A stretch of 5,122 nucleotides of DNA from NCBI GenBank assembly GCA_002746365.1, contig NVWZ01000021.1, positions 34,700 through 39,821 of the forward strand. The letters run 5' to 3'. The position numbers were made by a program, and so were the translations under genes. The DNA comes from Thiotrichaceae bacterium. Lineage in GTDB: Bacteria; Pseudomonadota; Gammaproteobacteria; SZUA-229. A model generated the notes under the pieces. It made no database searches, was not told the origin of the DNA, and saw only the letters and a list, made by a program, of their open reading frames with translations. Below, in pieces: positions 1 to 5,122 of the stretch (position 1 is its first letter; the number at the start of each line of letters is the position of its first letter).

Positions 1-335
1 TATAAATCATTGAATGCAACGGCTATTTGAGTTGTGTCATTTATGCGTGGCATAATCTTATCAGCAAGTTTAGTAATCTCATCACGACGTTCGTTGCCTT
101 CTTCGATTCGACGGTAGATTTCAAAATGTCCGGTAGCCATGTAATCAACTAAATCCTGACAGAACTCCTCTAGTAATTCGAGAGTGTTGGCGTCATTGAC
201 GTCATCTTCAGAATTTTTTGCCAGATTATAGTATTGAGAAAGAACAGAATTACGTTCTTTAATAAGACGTTTTATTTCGCCACGCGTGCGAGCTCTGCGT
301 TCATTGGGTGTGGTTGTATTTGAATCTGATGACAT
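1..335 (-). CDS. rsd: Rsd/AlgQ-family sigma-70 regulator (3' part beyond window)
   Basis: Seen: reading leftwards from an ATG at 335 gives 111 open codons to the window edge. An AGGGGA ribosome-binding site (341-346) lies five bases upstream and fixes the start. After a polar 11-residue tail come a basic helix and YYNL (residues 36-39), then EEFCQDLVDYMATGHFEIY (about 60-78) and PRINDTTQIAVAFND near residues 97-111. Known: the LVDY..aGHFeiYe core and the NTQ/ITQ-ALAFND stretch are signatures of the Rsd/AlgQ family, helical proteins of about 150-160 residues. They bind region 4 of the housekeeping sigma factor and reduce its use by RNA polymerase, typically in stationary phase. The missing part should be about 40-50 residues. 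By recall, the second stretch is closer to Pseudomonas AlgQ than to E. coli Rsd. Odd: the usual D-R-W motif in the first helix reads K-R-L here. The family call is firm. Whether it acts as a true anti-sigma factor is inferred. Confidence 0.9.
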   Translation of the reverse strand, partial: MSSDSNTTTPNERRARTRGEIKRLIKERNSVLSQYYNLAKNSEDDVNDANTLELLEEFCQDLVDYMATGHFEIYRRIEEGNERRDEITKLADKIMPRINDTTQIAVAFNDL

Positions 336-393
336 ACTTTTCCCCTGAGAGTTGTATCTAAACAACGTTTTTGTTTTTTATTATTGTTCACTC

Positions 394-422
394 ATTGTAC
401 TAAAACAGAAAAGGAGTCGCAA
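394..422 (-). promoter_or_regulatory. Predicted sigma-70 promoter of the rsd-like gene
   Basis: On the minus strand, TTGCGA (417-422) is followed after exactly 17 bases by TACAAT (394-399). That is 4/6 and 5/6 matches to the -35 and -10 consensus. Transcription would start near 387, giving a leader of about 50 bases before the ATG at 335. The rest of the 336-586 gap holds nothing else I can support: no GC-rich hairpin with a T-run ends the barrel gene, only a weak AT-only palindrome at 561-576. Not tested; by-eye matches in AT-rich DNA are error-prone. Confidence 0.45.
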
Positions 423-586
423 ACGTGTTTTAAACTATAAAACGCTTTTGATGAGAATAGTATTCACCTGTAAGAGCGAAAAATGGCACCATGACGATAT
501 TAGAATGAGATTTTTAGCTCAATTAATGCCATTATCTCCTGATTAAGTTTATTAAATAACCTATTGAATTTAATAGATAATTAACA

Positions 587-1435
587 TTAAAAGGGGGCGC
601 CAAATATAATTCGAAACACATCAACATCATTACCAAATCGTACGCCAACACCTAATTCAGGCTTTTTAAAAAATAAAAAATTGGGCATGTTACTAAATGT
701 TATGCCTACCTCGTGTTCAACGCCAATTCGTATTGGGTTATTTGTTCGTTCTAATAAGACAAGATTATTTGGATAATAAAAATTGATGTAGTACAGGTTG
801 CTATACAGTTGTCGCTGGTCGGGCGTAAATTCACTTGCTACACGATAATTTAGTCCTGTCTCTATTAAAGAATAGTCAGAATTTTCATTAGTGTTTTTGC
901 TTTTTTCCCTGGCGTATAAAAAGCGGTTTCCCAAGGTTAATAAAGCCTTATTAACAGGGATATTGTACTTGCTCTTAATGCCAGCACCAGTAACCAGTAC
1001 ATTGGTGGAATTATTGAAATCCCTCGCAAAACCGTAATCAATAAAAGGGGAAACCGTCCAGTTAGGAGTGACAGGGTATTGATATTCAATTCCAGGTAAA
1101 AATGTCAACGTGGTAACATCATTGAGATCTGGGATATTATCGACTTCTAAACCCGCTATATTAATTACGCCTAATGTTAACGGTAGATTTAATACCCAAC
1201 CTGCTTCGGTGTTTGTTTTTTGTTTGATTGTATGAGTTGTGGGTATTTGTACGACAAAAACATCTTGTCCTGATGTGCTGTAAAAACCCGTACCGAGATA
1301 GTGAGCAAAAGCAAAGTTAGTCAGGCCAAAAGACCCTTGTTCTTCTGCCATTAGTGTATTTTTTGTAAGCAAACAAAAAAGTATAAGCCATAACCCGAAA
1401 AGGTTTCGATGGTTTAAAATGTTCCCTGAGTGCAC
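587..1435 (-). CDS. Secreted outer-membrane beta-barrel protein, family not identified
   Basis: Seen: 282 residues with a signal peptide, namely a hydrophobic core LFGLWLILFCLL (about 12-23) and a probable cleavage site after LMA (A30, before EEQG). The mature protein of about 250 residues is rich in alternating hydrophobic/polar aromatic stretches typical of beta-strands (for example WTVSPFIDYGFARDF, LYSNLYYINFYY). It ends in VFRIIFGAPF, whose terminal Phe fits the BAM recognition signal. Inference: a small outer-membrane barrel, perhaps a porin-like or solitary autotransporter-like barrel; no passenger domain or enzyme motif is visible. The start is GTG at 1433-1435. No ATG lies in frame upstream before a TAA at 1460-1462, and the only internal ATG near the start (codon 29) would remove the signal. 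No good Shine-Dalgarno sequence precedes the GTG, so the start is moderately sure. It is divergent from the methyltransferase gene and is probably monocistronic, since the rsd-like gene after it has its own predicted promoter. Confidence 0.75.
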   Translation of the reverse strand: MHSGNILNHRNLFGLWLILFCLLTKNTLMAEEQGSFGLTNFAFAHYLGTGFYSTSGQDVFVVQIPTTHTIKQKTNTEAGWVLNLPLTLGVINIAGLEVDNIPDLNDVTTLTFLPGIEYQYPVTPNWTVSPFIDYGFARDFNNSTNVLVTGAGIKSKYNIPVNKALLTLGNRFLYAREKSKNTNENSDYSLIETGLNYRVASEFTPDQRQLYSNLYYINFYYPNNLVLLERTNNPIRIGVEHEVGITFSNMPNFLFFKKPELGVGVRFGNDVDVFRIIFGAPF

Positions 1436-1523
1436 GTTAAATGTAAATGTATGGATGAGTTAGAGATTATTTAGTTTAACATAGCACCTGCCGATACTGA
1501 CTTATTATTACTCGAGTGCTAAT

Positions 1524-2117
1524 GTGACAAAACCGTATTCAGAATCCTGTGTTCAAAATAAAGACGTTATTCTTTCAGTGTTAGCGCCAATAGTGTCTTC
1601 TTGTTCGGATGTCCTCGAAATTGGCAGTGGCACCGGTCAACATGCCATTTATTTTGCTGAAAAATCACCCCATCTAATCTGGCACACAAGTGACTGTCAT
1701 GTCTATCTTGCAGGCATTAATGCCTGGTTGTCTGAAGCCTGTTTAACGAATATAAAAGAACCATTTGAATTGGATGTGTCAAAATCTGAGTGGCCAGAGA
1801 TGAAATTTGATGCGGTATTTACTGCGAATTCAGTTCATATTATGCATCAGGCTGACGTTGAAAATTTAATTCATTTTACTGCTGAAGTGTTAAAGAGAAA
1901 TGGCAGTTTAATTATATATGGTCCATTTAATTATGCGGGCTCTTATACCAGTGAAAGCAATGCACGTTTTGATCAATGGTTAAAAGACCAGGACCCACTC
2001 AGTTGCATCAAACATTTTGAAGACATTGACCGACTGGCAATTAATAATGGTTTGAAGCTAGTTAAGGATTATTCGATGCCAGCCAATAATCGAATACTGC
2101 ATTATATTAAGGATTAA
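1524..2117 (+). CDS. DUF938-family class I SAM-dependent methyltransferase
   Basis: Seen: 197 residues, complete. SAM-binding motif I is VLEIGSGTGQH (30-40); the acidic residue ending strand 2 is D57 in TSD; FELDV (81-85) and FDAVFTANSVHIM (95-107) match the following Rossmann strands. Family-specific blocks are YGPFNYAGSYTSESNARFD (132-150), a KDQDP stretch just after it, and MPANNR (185-190). Known: this set of blocks and the length of about 200 residues identify the DUF938 (PF06080) family of cytoplasmic methyltransferase-like proteins, for which I know no firm substrate. The start is GTG at 1524; the ATG two bases upstream (1522) reads straight into TGA in another frame. GAG at 1514-1516, seven bases before the GTG, can act as a weak ribosome-binding site. 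The gene stands alone, diverging from the barrel gene and converging on the HopJ-family gene, so context gives no pathway. The sequence looks intact, so catalytic ability is plausible but the substrate is unknown. Confidence 0.9.
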   Translation: MTKPYSESCVQNKDVILSVLAPIVSSCSDVLEIGSGTGQHAIYFAEKSPHLIWHTSDCHVYLAGINAWLSEACLTNIKEPFELDVSKSEWPEMKFDAVFTANSVHIMHQADVENLIHFTAEVLKRNGSLIIYGPFNYAGSYTSESNARFDQWLKDQDPLSCIKHFEDIDRLAINNGLKLVKDYSMPANNRILHYIKD

Positions 2118-2165
2118 TATTATTACACTATAAAGTTCGCTTTCAATGTTATCTCGACTGTAGGG

Positions 2166-2181
2166 TGTGCCCTTAGGCACA
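2166..2181. repeat. Short GC-rich hairpin between convergent genes
   Basis: TGTGCC (2166-2171) and GGCACA (2176-2181) form a perfect 6 bp stem around the loop CTTA, in the 144 bp gap between the convergent methyltransferase and HopJ-family genes. The same hexamer GACTGT flanks it at 2156-2161 and 2182-2187. Neither strand has a T-run after the stem, so it is not a canonical intrinsic terminator. It could be a remnant of a REP-like palindromic element or a weak transcription barrier. I see no other structure in 2118-2261. Confidence 0.35.
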
Positions 2182-2261
2182 GACTGTTCAAATCCTCTCT
2201 TTATGCTTGAGGTGACCGGGGCCGCAGTGAGTAAAAACAGTAATCGATGAGATGGGGCTAA

Positions 2262-2621
2262 CTATTTTTTTGTTAATACTTTATTTTCGAATGCCATGTG
2301 ATCCCAGCCATATTTCATAAATTGACGAATATTTTCGTGATTCTTTTTTTCTGGAAACCCTAAAACATCTTCGCGATAGTAATCGCCAAAACAATGCAAT
2401 GTCTGCTGTTTAGTTAGATTGTGTAATTGAGCAAAAGCGAATATTTTACAGGAACCTTCATTTTCACCGGCATTATTAATAACACTGTCGGTGCCTGAGC
2501 CATTGGTAAAAATTGTGGGTGTATAGCTATAATGTTTCTGAATGGTAGAAATAACCTCGTCAAACTGGATATTTTCTGGTGAGGTCTTTAATTGGTTTAT
2601 TAGCTTTTGTTCAGTGTTCAT
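2262..2621 (-). CDS. HopJ type III effector family protein (conserved, function unknown)
   Basis: Seen: 119 residues, complete. Conserved blocks are the PENIQFDEVISTI helix (15-27), YTPTIFTNG (33-41), NNAGENEGSCKIFAFAQL (49-66), CFGDYYREDVL (77-87) and ENIRQFMKYGW (96-106). Known: these match the HopJ family (PF08888), whose usual length is about 110-120 residues. It is named after a Pseudomonas syringae protein listed among type III effectors, but members are widespread in free-living bacteria without such a system. The name should therefore not be read as evidence of virulence. No signal peptide or membrane segment is visible, so it is probably cytoplasmic. The start is ATG at 2621, preceded by TTGGA about five bases upstream. 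It is divergent from the TpsB-type gene and shares with it a control region containing a CRP-type palindrome. Family call firm; biochemical role unknown. Confidence 0.9.
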   Translation of the reverse strand: MNTEQKLINQLKTSPENIQFDEVISTIQKHYSYTPTIFTNGSGTDSVINNAGENEGSCKIFAFAQLHNLTKQQTLHCFGDYYREDVLGFPEKKNHENIRQFMKYGWDHMAFENKVLTKK

Positions 2622-2651
2622 ACTTGTCCAAGGGTCTAATAACGAGACGCT

Positions 2652-2686
2652 AGTATAAACTATAACTGTTGAATGTACTCTGTAAT
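2652..2686 (-). promoter_or_regulatory. Possible promoter of the HopJ-family gene
   Basis: Read on the minus strand, two overlapping -10-like hexamers lie 30-45 bases before the ATG: TATAGT (2659-2664) and TATACT (2652-2657), each 5/6 to consensus. Only the first has a partial -35, ATTACA (2681-2686, 4/6), at 16 bp spacing. The weak -35 would fit a promoter needing an activator, such as CRP at 2712-2729, about 70-75 bp upstream of the predicted start sites. This is a by-eye prediction. Confidence 0.3.
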
Positions 2687-2711
2687 CCTTGCCAGAGCAG
2701 TGTTTAACCCT

Positions 2712-2729
2712 TTGTGAATGACTTCACAA
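2712..2729. promoter_or_regulatory. CRP-type operator (TGTGA-N6-TCACA palindrome)
   Basis: TTGTGAA (2712-2718), TGAC, TTCACAA (2723-2729) is a perfect 7+7 inverted repeat. It contains TGTGA-N6-TCACA, the exact core of the cAMP receptor protein consensus. Its centre (2720.5) lies about 80 bp upstream of the predicted start of the TpsB transcript and about 70-75 bp upstream of the predicted HopJ-gene start sites. Both distances are broadly compatible with CRP activation from an upstream position. An FNR-type site (TTGAT-N4-ATCAA) fits less well. Whether this organism has CRP is not visible here. Confidence 0.6.
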
Positions 2730-2764
2730 GTATTGTATCCATGCCAACGATATCCGTTTAATTC

Positions 2765-2793
2765 TTGACCTTAAGGCGTAGACGTAATATGTT
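2765..2793 (+). promoter_or_regulatory. Predicted sigma-70 promoter of the TpsB-type gene
   Basis: TTGACC (2765-2770, 5/6 to consensus) is followed after exactly 17 bases by TATGTT (2788-2793, 4/6). Transcription would start near 2800. This is downstream of the most upstream in-frame TTG (2793), so it argues for the TTG at 2835 as the true start and leaves a leader of about 35 bases. The CRP-type palindrome lies upstream. Confidence 0.5.
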
Positions 2794-2834
2794 TGAAGGT
2801 CCCCACATTATTATATATAAATGGAAATGGGCAA

Positions 2835-4436
2835 TTGAGAAAAAATCTTACAATTCTATTCCTTCTGTTTACAGCTTTAACTGTAAATACGAGGGTATTC
2901 GCTGAGCAGCTTCCTCAGCAGCTGCATTTTGTCATCAAAAAATTCGAAATATTGGGCGACAATCCAATATCAGCTAGCGAAACGAATGATGTGTTTCAGT
3001 ATTACCTTGGTGACCATTATGGTCTTGAGGGAATACAGGCAGCGGCAACGGCTTATGAAGAAAAGTTGCGTAAAAGTGGTTACGCTTTTTATCGGGTCAA
3101 TCTTGCACCGCAAAAACTTGAAGGTGGTGTAATCAAGCTTCAACTCATTCAGTTAAAGCTAGATAAGGTTACTGTCGAAGGCAATCAACATTTTAGTAAA
3201 GAAAACCTGATGCGGAATATTCCAACACTTAAGTCAGGCGAGTCGCCGAATACTCGTGTTCTTTCTCGCGCCATTAATATGGCTGATGCGCATCCGTCTA
3301 AATCGCTTAAATTACAATTTTCAGAAAATGAAGAAGGTGGCGCGATAAACGCAACATTAAAAGTTACCGATATCAAACCGAATTTTTTCTTTCTTTCATT
3401 AAACAACACAGGTAACGATGAAACCGGCAATCTTCGATTAACCGGTGGTTATCAATTTACTAACTTATTTGATCGTGACCATAATTTATCGTTGAGTTAC
3501 ACCACATCGCCGGATGATTTGTCCGCCGTTCAACAATACGGTGTTTCGTATACCATTCCTTATTATGATATTGGCAGTGAAATAAATATTTTCCTTGCCA
3601 GGTCAGATGTGGACTCAGGCGTAGTCGCGCAAAGTTTTTCAGTTAGCGGTGCCGGTACCATATTATTAGCCCATTATAAACATACCTTTTTACAAAAAGG
3701 TGCATACAAGCAACAACTGGACGTTGGGCTGGATCATAAATTATTTGAAAATGATATTGGCTTAGTCGGAATTCCAGGCGTTACAGTTGACGGTTCGGGT
3801 GATGTCTTAAGTCGCCCCATCAGTCTAGCGTATATTGGTTTTTGGCAGGGTGCAGGAAACAGTATCAATTTTAATGTTGCTGGTTACACCAATATATCAG
3901 GTGGTAGTGATAATACTGACGAAGATTATGAACAGATACGCAGAGGTTCGAGCGCAGACTGGACTTTGTTTCGTTATGGTTTTGGCTATGACCAATTAAT
4001 TGCAGAAAACTGGTTCTTTCGTATGAATTTTCTTGGCCAGGAATCTAGTGAATTACTTATTCCTGGTGAGCAATTTGGTATTGGCGGCATTTATTCGGTC
4101 CGCGGGTTTGATGAGCGAGCGCTATTAGGTGATAGTGGTATACAAGCTAATTTTGAATTGTGGCTGCCAGGATTTAGCCAATACGATATACGACCTTTAG
4201 TGTTTTTTGATTATGGTCATGTTGAGCTAAATTCACCACTAAGTAGCGAAACACCATCGATTGATATTTCTTCAATCGGTGCCGGCTTACGTTGGTCGAT
4301 TATTAATAAATTAAATGTGATTGTAGACGTGGCTTATGTGACGGGAGGGGCTGAGGAAACCAATCTTCCGGGTTCAGATGATGCAACAGAAGACGGTGAT
4401 GTAAAAGCGCATATCGATGTGTTCTATCGGTTTTGA
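2835..4436 (+). CDS. TpsB/ShlB/FhaC-type outer-membrane transporter (two-partner secretion)
   Basis: Seen, numbering from TTG 2835 (533 residues): a signal peptide with basic LRKN, hydrophobic core LTILFLLFTALTV and probable cleavage after VFA (residue 23). POTRA 1 spans about 32-105 (FVIKKFEILGDN to KLQLI) and POTRA 2 about 109-179 (LDKVTVEGNQHFS to ATLKVTD). The remaining 350 residues are a beta-barrel ending in FYRF. The L6-loop motif VRGFDE (422-427) and its strand partner FFDYG (457-461) are both intact; in FhaC such an Arg and Asp form a salt bridge needed for secretion. Known: Omp85-superfamily TpsB proteins export large TpsA proteins across the outer membrane. Start: the frame is also open to TTG 2793, but that codon lies inside the predicted -10 element. 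TTG 2835 has GGA and GGG about 3-9 bases upstream and gives a normal signal peptide. Odd: only about 9 residues separate the cleavage site from POTRA 1, so the plug helix seen in FhaC seems absent. The next gene, a secreted FecR-domain protein, is on the same strand. The family is sure; the substrate is unknown. Confidence 0.92.
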   Translation: MRKNLTILFLLFTALTVNTRVFAEQLPQQLHFVIKKFEILGDNPISASETNDVFQYYLGDHYGLEGIQAAATAYEEKLRKSGYAFYRVNLAPQKLEGGVIKLQLIQLKLDKVTVEGNQHFSKENLMRNIPTLKSGESPNTRVLSRAINMADAHPSKSLKLQFSENEEGGAINATLKVTDIKPNFFFLSLNNTGNDETGNLRLTGGYQFTNLFDRDHNLSLSYTTSPDDLSAVQQYGVSYTIPYYDIGSEINIFLARSDVDSGVVAQSFSVSGAGTILLAHYKHTFLQKGAYKQQLDVGLDHKLFENDIGLVGIPGVTVDGSGDVLSRPISLAYIGFWQGAGNSINFNVAGYTNISGGSDNTDEDYEQIRRGSSADWTLFRYGFGYDQLIAENWFFRMNFLGQESSELLIPGEQFGIGGIYSVRGFDERALLGDSGIQANFELWLPGFSQYDIRPLVFFDYGHVELNSPLSSETPSIDISSIGAGLRWSIINKLNVIVDVAYVTGGAEETNLPGSDDATEDGDVKAHIDVFYRF

Positions 4437-4479
4437 CCATAATGTATAAAACTGAAAAATGTGAACTTGAACACTAAAA

Positions 4480-4507
4480 TTAACATTTGAATGACATACT
4501 ATATAAA
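4480..4507 (+). promoter_or_regulatory. Predicted sigma-70 promoter of the FecR-domain gene
   Basis: TTAACA (4480-4485, 5/6) and TATAAA (4502-4507, 5/6) are separated by 16 bases, starting 44 bases after the TpsB stop. Transcription would start near 4514, leaving a leader of about 147 bases that contains the whole inverted-repeat element at 4556-4635. No convincing terminator for the TpsB-type gene is visible between 4437 and 4480, so read-through from it is also possible. Confidence 0.4.
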
Positions 4508-4555
4508 TGAGAGAGCTTTTAACGATGCGAAACAGGACTAAACTTTCTTTCTTTT

Positions 4556-4635
4556 TGTCATCCTCGAATGTTTGTATCGGGGGTCCAGCGCTTATAAAAA
4601 CAATTGATTCTCGATAAAAGCACTCGGGAATGACA
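4556..4635. repeat. 80 bp MITE-like palindromic element with TGTCATTCCCG-type ends
   Basis: The ends TGTCATCCTCGAATG (4556-4570) and the reverse complement of 4621-4635 (TGTCATTCCCGAGTG) match at 12 of 15 positions. The inverted repeat extends to 32-base arms (4556-4587 and 4604-4635) with 23 identities. In a plus-strand RNA five more positions are G-U pairs, so 28 of 32 can pair around a 16-base loop. Each arm can alternatively form its own hairpin: CCTCGA/TCGGGG on the left and ATTCTCGA/TCGGGAAT on the right. This two-hairpin architecture and the end sequence resemble dispersed non-autonomous repeats common in proteobacterial genomes. No target-site duplication is evident at the edges. It carries no gene and sits in the predicted leader of the FecR-domain gene. 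Confidence 0.75.
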
Positions 4636-4660
4636 GAAGCTATATCGTGCAATGGTATGA

Positions 4661-5122
4661 ATGACTATGAATAAAAAACAAATGACAAAATATGTGTTTT
4701 TACTCATAAGCCTGTTCTGCAGTATGTCCTGCTCGTTTTTAGTAAATGCAGAGGAAGTGGGGCTTGTGCAGTACACACGCGGTGCGGTTACCATGCAGGA
4801 ATTGAATGGCAGTGGCGCGCGTTTAGTTGCAAAAAATGAAGTCGTACTTCGTGGTGAAATAATTAAAACCGGTCCACGTAGTTTTACTATTATTAAACTA
4901 AAAGACGGAACAAGAATGACCATTCGTCCGAACAGTTCCTTTTCTGTTGAGCAATTCAATCCTAAAAAAGATTCCACCGCCAGCGCAATATTAAGATTGT
5001 TTCGTGGTGGTTTGCGAACAATTACGGGTTACATTAGCAAGCAAAACCCTAATGGGTACAAGTTACGTACGAATGTGGCAACCATTGGTATTCGAGGAAC
5101 GGAGTTTGATGTCCGATTATGT
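4661..5122 (+). CDS. Secreted FecR-domain protein (3' part beyond window)
   Basis: Seen: 154 open codons to the window edge. A signal peptide has basic KK/K residues, hydrophobic YVFLLISLF (11-19) and probable cleavage after VNA (residue 30, before EEVG). The Cys residues at 20 and 24 do not make a good lipobox. A FecR-type domain (PF04773) follows from about residue 65: GEIIKTGPRSFTIIKLKDGT (65-84), IRPNSSFSVEQF (88-99), LRLFRGGLRTITG (111-123) and TNVATIGIRGTEFDVR (137-152). Known: the core GxxixTgp..s.a.l.ldDGt..l.pnS and ATIGIRGTxFDV are family hallmarks. In iron transport FecR is an inner-membrane sigma regulator. This variant instead begins with an export signal, has no membrane segment in the visible part, and follows a TpsB-type gene, so a periplasmic or surface role is more likely (inference). 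Start: ATG 4661, 4667 and 4682 are all in frame and none has a clear ribosome-binding site; 4661 directly follows an in-frame TGA and 4667 is equally plausible. C-terminal domains cannot be judged. Confidence 0.88.
   Translation, partial: MTMNKKQMTKYVFLLISLFCSMSCSFLVNAEEVGLVQYTRGAVTMQELNGSGARLVAKNEVVLRGEIIKTGPRSFTIIKLKDGTRMTIRPNSSFSVEQFNPKKDSTASAILRLFRGGLRTITGYISKQNPNGYKLRTNVATIGIRGTEFDVRLC

Noticed and set aside
352..546. 64-codon open frame on the plus strand upstream of the rsd-like gene
   Set aside because: It starts at a TTG without a ribosome-binding site, overlaps the predicted promoter of the rsd-like gene, and has a low-complexity composition typical of translated AT-rich intergenic DNA.
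561..576. AT-only palindrome CTATTGAATTTAATAG after the barrel gene stop as a terminator
   Set aside because: The stem has one GC pair per end, almost no loop, and no T-run following on the minus strand.
1502..1530. TTGTCA-17-TAATAA on the minus strand as a promoter for the barrel gene
   Set aside because: The -10 hexamer matches consensus at only three positions, and the -35 lies inside the methyltransferase coding region; the evidence is too weak to annotate.
2182..2200. TTCAAATCC stretch resembling a tRNA T-loop
   Set aside because: The flanking bases (GACTG and CCTCT) do not form a T-stem, and no anticodon arm or acceptor stem can be assembled around it.
2262..2621. Reading the HopJ-family gene as evidence of a type III secretion system
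   Set aside because: The family name is historical, members occur in many bacteria without such systems, and no secretion-system gene or chaperone is in the window.
2929..3132. 67-codon plus-strand open frame inside the TpsB-type gene
   Set aside because: It lies wholly within the POTRA region of a well-supported gene in another frame and resembles no family.
3185..3430. 81-codon minus-strand open frame inside the TpsB-type gene
   Set aside because: Antisense shadow of the POTRA 2/barrel junction, with no protein features of its own.
4374..4977. Two overlapping minus-strand open frames (4374-4652 and 4558-4977)
   Set aside because: They are antisense to the TpsB 3' end, the MITE-like repeat and the FecR-domain coding region. 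The plus-strand frame has a signal peptide and clear FecR motifs, so these are shadows.

Overview
This 5.1 kb window is AT-rich chromosomal DNA that most likely comes from a gammaproteobacterium. The evidence is an Rsd/AlgQ-family sigma-70 regulator, a perfect TGTGA-N6-TCACA motif of the CRP type, a HopJ-family protein, a DUF938 methyltransferase, outer-membrane barrels ending in Phe, and a two-hairpin repeat with TGTCATTCCCG-like ends. I cannot name the genus. No rRNA, tRNA, CRISPR array, transposase or prophage gene is visible.

Layout from left to right. (1) The 5' part of an rsd/algQ-like gene lies on the minus strand and runs off the left edge; its predicted promoter is at 394-422. (2) A secreted beta-barrel protein of unknown family is on the minus strand at 587-1435. 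(3) Divergent from it, across an 88 bp gap, is a complete DUF938-family SAM-dependent methyltransferase on the plus strand at 1524-2117. (4) Convergent with that is a HopJ-family protein on the minus strand at 2262-2621. (5) A divergent regulatory region at 2622-2834 holds a CRP-type operator and predicted promoters facing both ways. (6) A complete TpsB/ShlB-type outer-membrane transporter follows on the plus strand at 2835-4436. (7) A 224 bp intergenic region contains a predicted promoter and an 80 bp MITE-like inverted repeat. (8) The 5' part of a secreted FecR-domain protein is on the plus strand from 4661 and runs off the right edge.

How the genes relate. The left half looks like unlinked housekeeping and conserved-hypothetical genes, each with its own control region. 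The right half looks like the start of a cell-surface or secretion locus: a POTRA-barrel transporter of the two-partner-secretion type, then an exported FecR-domain protein in the same orientation. The TpsA-like substrate, if there is one, is not in the window. The points most worth a second look are the apparent lack of the N-terminal plug helix in the transporter, its probably mis-assigned start codon, the CRP-type site upstream, and the folded repeat predicted to lie in the 5' leader of the FecR-domain gene.
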